A stretch of 64,000 nt of DNA from JAMXLO01 sp963794185 (GTDB lineage: Bacteria; Pseudomonadota; Alphaproteobacteria; Acetobacterales; Acetobacteraceae): NCBI GenBank assembly GCA_963794185.1, contig CAWCDM010000124.1, positions 68,994 through 132,993 of the forward strand. Direction: 5' to 3'. Of the stretch, positions 63,568 to 64,000 are shown piece after piece. Both the position numbers and the translations under genes were made by a program. Positions within the stretch are counted from its first letter, which is position 1; every line of letters starts with the position of its first letter. The notes beneath the pieces are model-generated. The model did no database searches. It worked only from the letters and a program-made list of their open reading frames with translations, and was not told the origin of the DNA.

Positions 63568-64000
63568 TCAGCCGGGTGGTTGGTCCGCCGCCCCTACTAC
63601 GCGAAGGTCCGCGAACCGGCGTGCGCCGCCGTCCCATTCGCCGAGCGTCTCGACTGCGCGCACGATGCGGTACTCGCGGAGCCGCTCGCCCTCGTTCTCG
63701 CCGGCCGCGACCTGGGTTGCGTGCTCCTGATCGTAGACGGCACGCAGCGCCCGCAGCTTCCCTGCCCCGGCGCCGACCTCCACCGATGCAATCCTCCGCG
63801 CGGCCGAGCGTCACCGGAACCGGTAGCGGGTCCGCGGCTTTGAGCGCCGTCGCGATGGCCGCATGGTCGGAACCCACCACGACGTTTGCGCCGTTGACCA
63901 GCAGGGCAGGGGTGAAGACATCGCTGCCAAGCTGCCGCGCATAGGCCCGCTGGCGCTCGGTTGCCCGGCTGCTGGCGTATGGGTCGCGCCAGCCGAGACG
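63568..64000 (-). pseudogene. DUF1223 thioredoxin-fold protein, C-terminal part, one frameshift
   Basis: Runs off the right edge. The first frame reads RLGWRDPYASSRATERQRAYARQL then GSDVFTPALLVNGANVVVGSDHAAI, typical of DUF1223 exported proteins. After a break near 63790 another frame continues with KLRALRAVYDQEHATQVAAGENEGERL and REYRIVRAVETLGEWDGGARRFADL to the stop at 63568. The conserved C-terminal order is complete apart from a short final strand. The frameshift may be a sequence error. Confidence 0.7.

Overview
The window comes from a high-GC alphaproteobacterium, most likely a member of the Acetobacteraceae/Rhodospirillales. The evidence is the overall base composition, the GTG/TTG starts, a compact glk-tkt-gnd-zwf-HAD-tal-pgi sugar-phosphate cluster of the acetic-acid-bacteria type, and many periplasmic proteins of families common in that group. 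Taxonomy is an inference; no rRNA or tRNA gene was seen.

Layout. 1-5.4 kb: start of a UbiH-like monooxygenase, ftsK (one frameshift), two luciferase-like flavin oxidoreductases and a Phd/VapC toxin-antitoxin pair between them. 5.4-15.2 kb: small exported proteins, a pqiB-pqiC-pqiA lipid-transport operon, an outer-membrane barrel and several lipoproteins, two of them convergent paralogues. 15.2-22.6 kb: a split type II secretion locus (gspF, gspE, a lytic transglycosylase, gspG, gspK, gspJ, gspI, prepilin peptidase, gspH) with no secretin or GspC/L/M in the window. 22.7-27.9 kb: copper genes (SCO-like protein, Tat-type multicopper oxidase with a frameshift, CopD-cytochrome c fusion). 28-30.8 kb: an NtrB/NtrC-like two-component pair. 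30.8-35.8 kb: a catabolic block (paaC, paaD, RidA, a monooxygenase-like protein, a TauD-type dioxygenase, a DUF35-like protein and a thiolase). 35.8-45.1 kb: the sugar-phosphate cluster on the minus strand, punctuated by palindromic dispersed repeats.

45.2-61.8 kb is a mobile and decaying region. It holds an IS630 remnant beside a truncated aldo/keto reductase, an isolated alpha/beta hydrolase, and a broken IS91 transposase with its partner tyrosine integrase. That integrase is split by a serine-recombinase module. A group II intron (about 2.0 kb) follows, then an 1.8-kb IS701-like element with perfect ends, a 5-bp target duplication and a divergent passenger gene. The IS701-like element interrupts a large winged-helix/ATPase regulator pseudogene. 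Last come an IS256-family element between unrelated gene pieces and a CCCCTAC repeat tract. 61.9-64 kb holds a frameshifted fosmidomycin-resistance-type MFS gene and the end of a DUF1223 gene.

Functionally the left 45 kb is ordinary chromosome: cell division, envelope maintenance, secretion, copper handling and carbohydrate oxidation through the Entner-Doudoroff/pentose-phosphate routes. The right 19 kb is a nest of elements inserted into each other, with many single-base frameshifts. The frameshifts in ftsK and the multicopper oxidase could equally be assembly errors.
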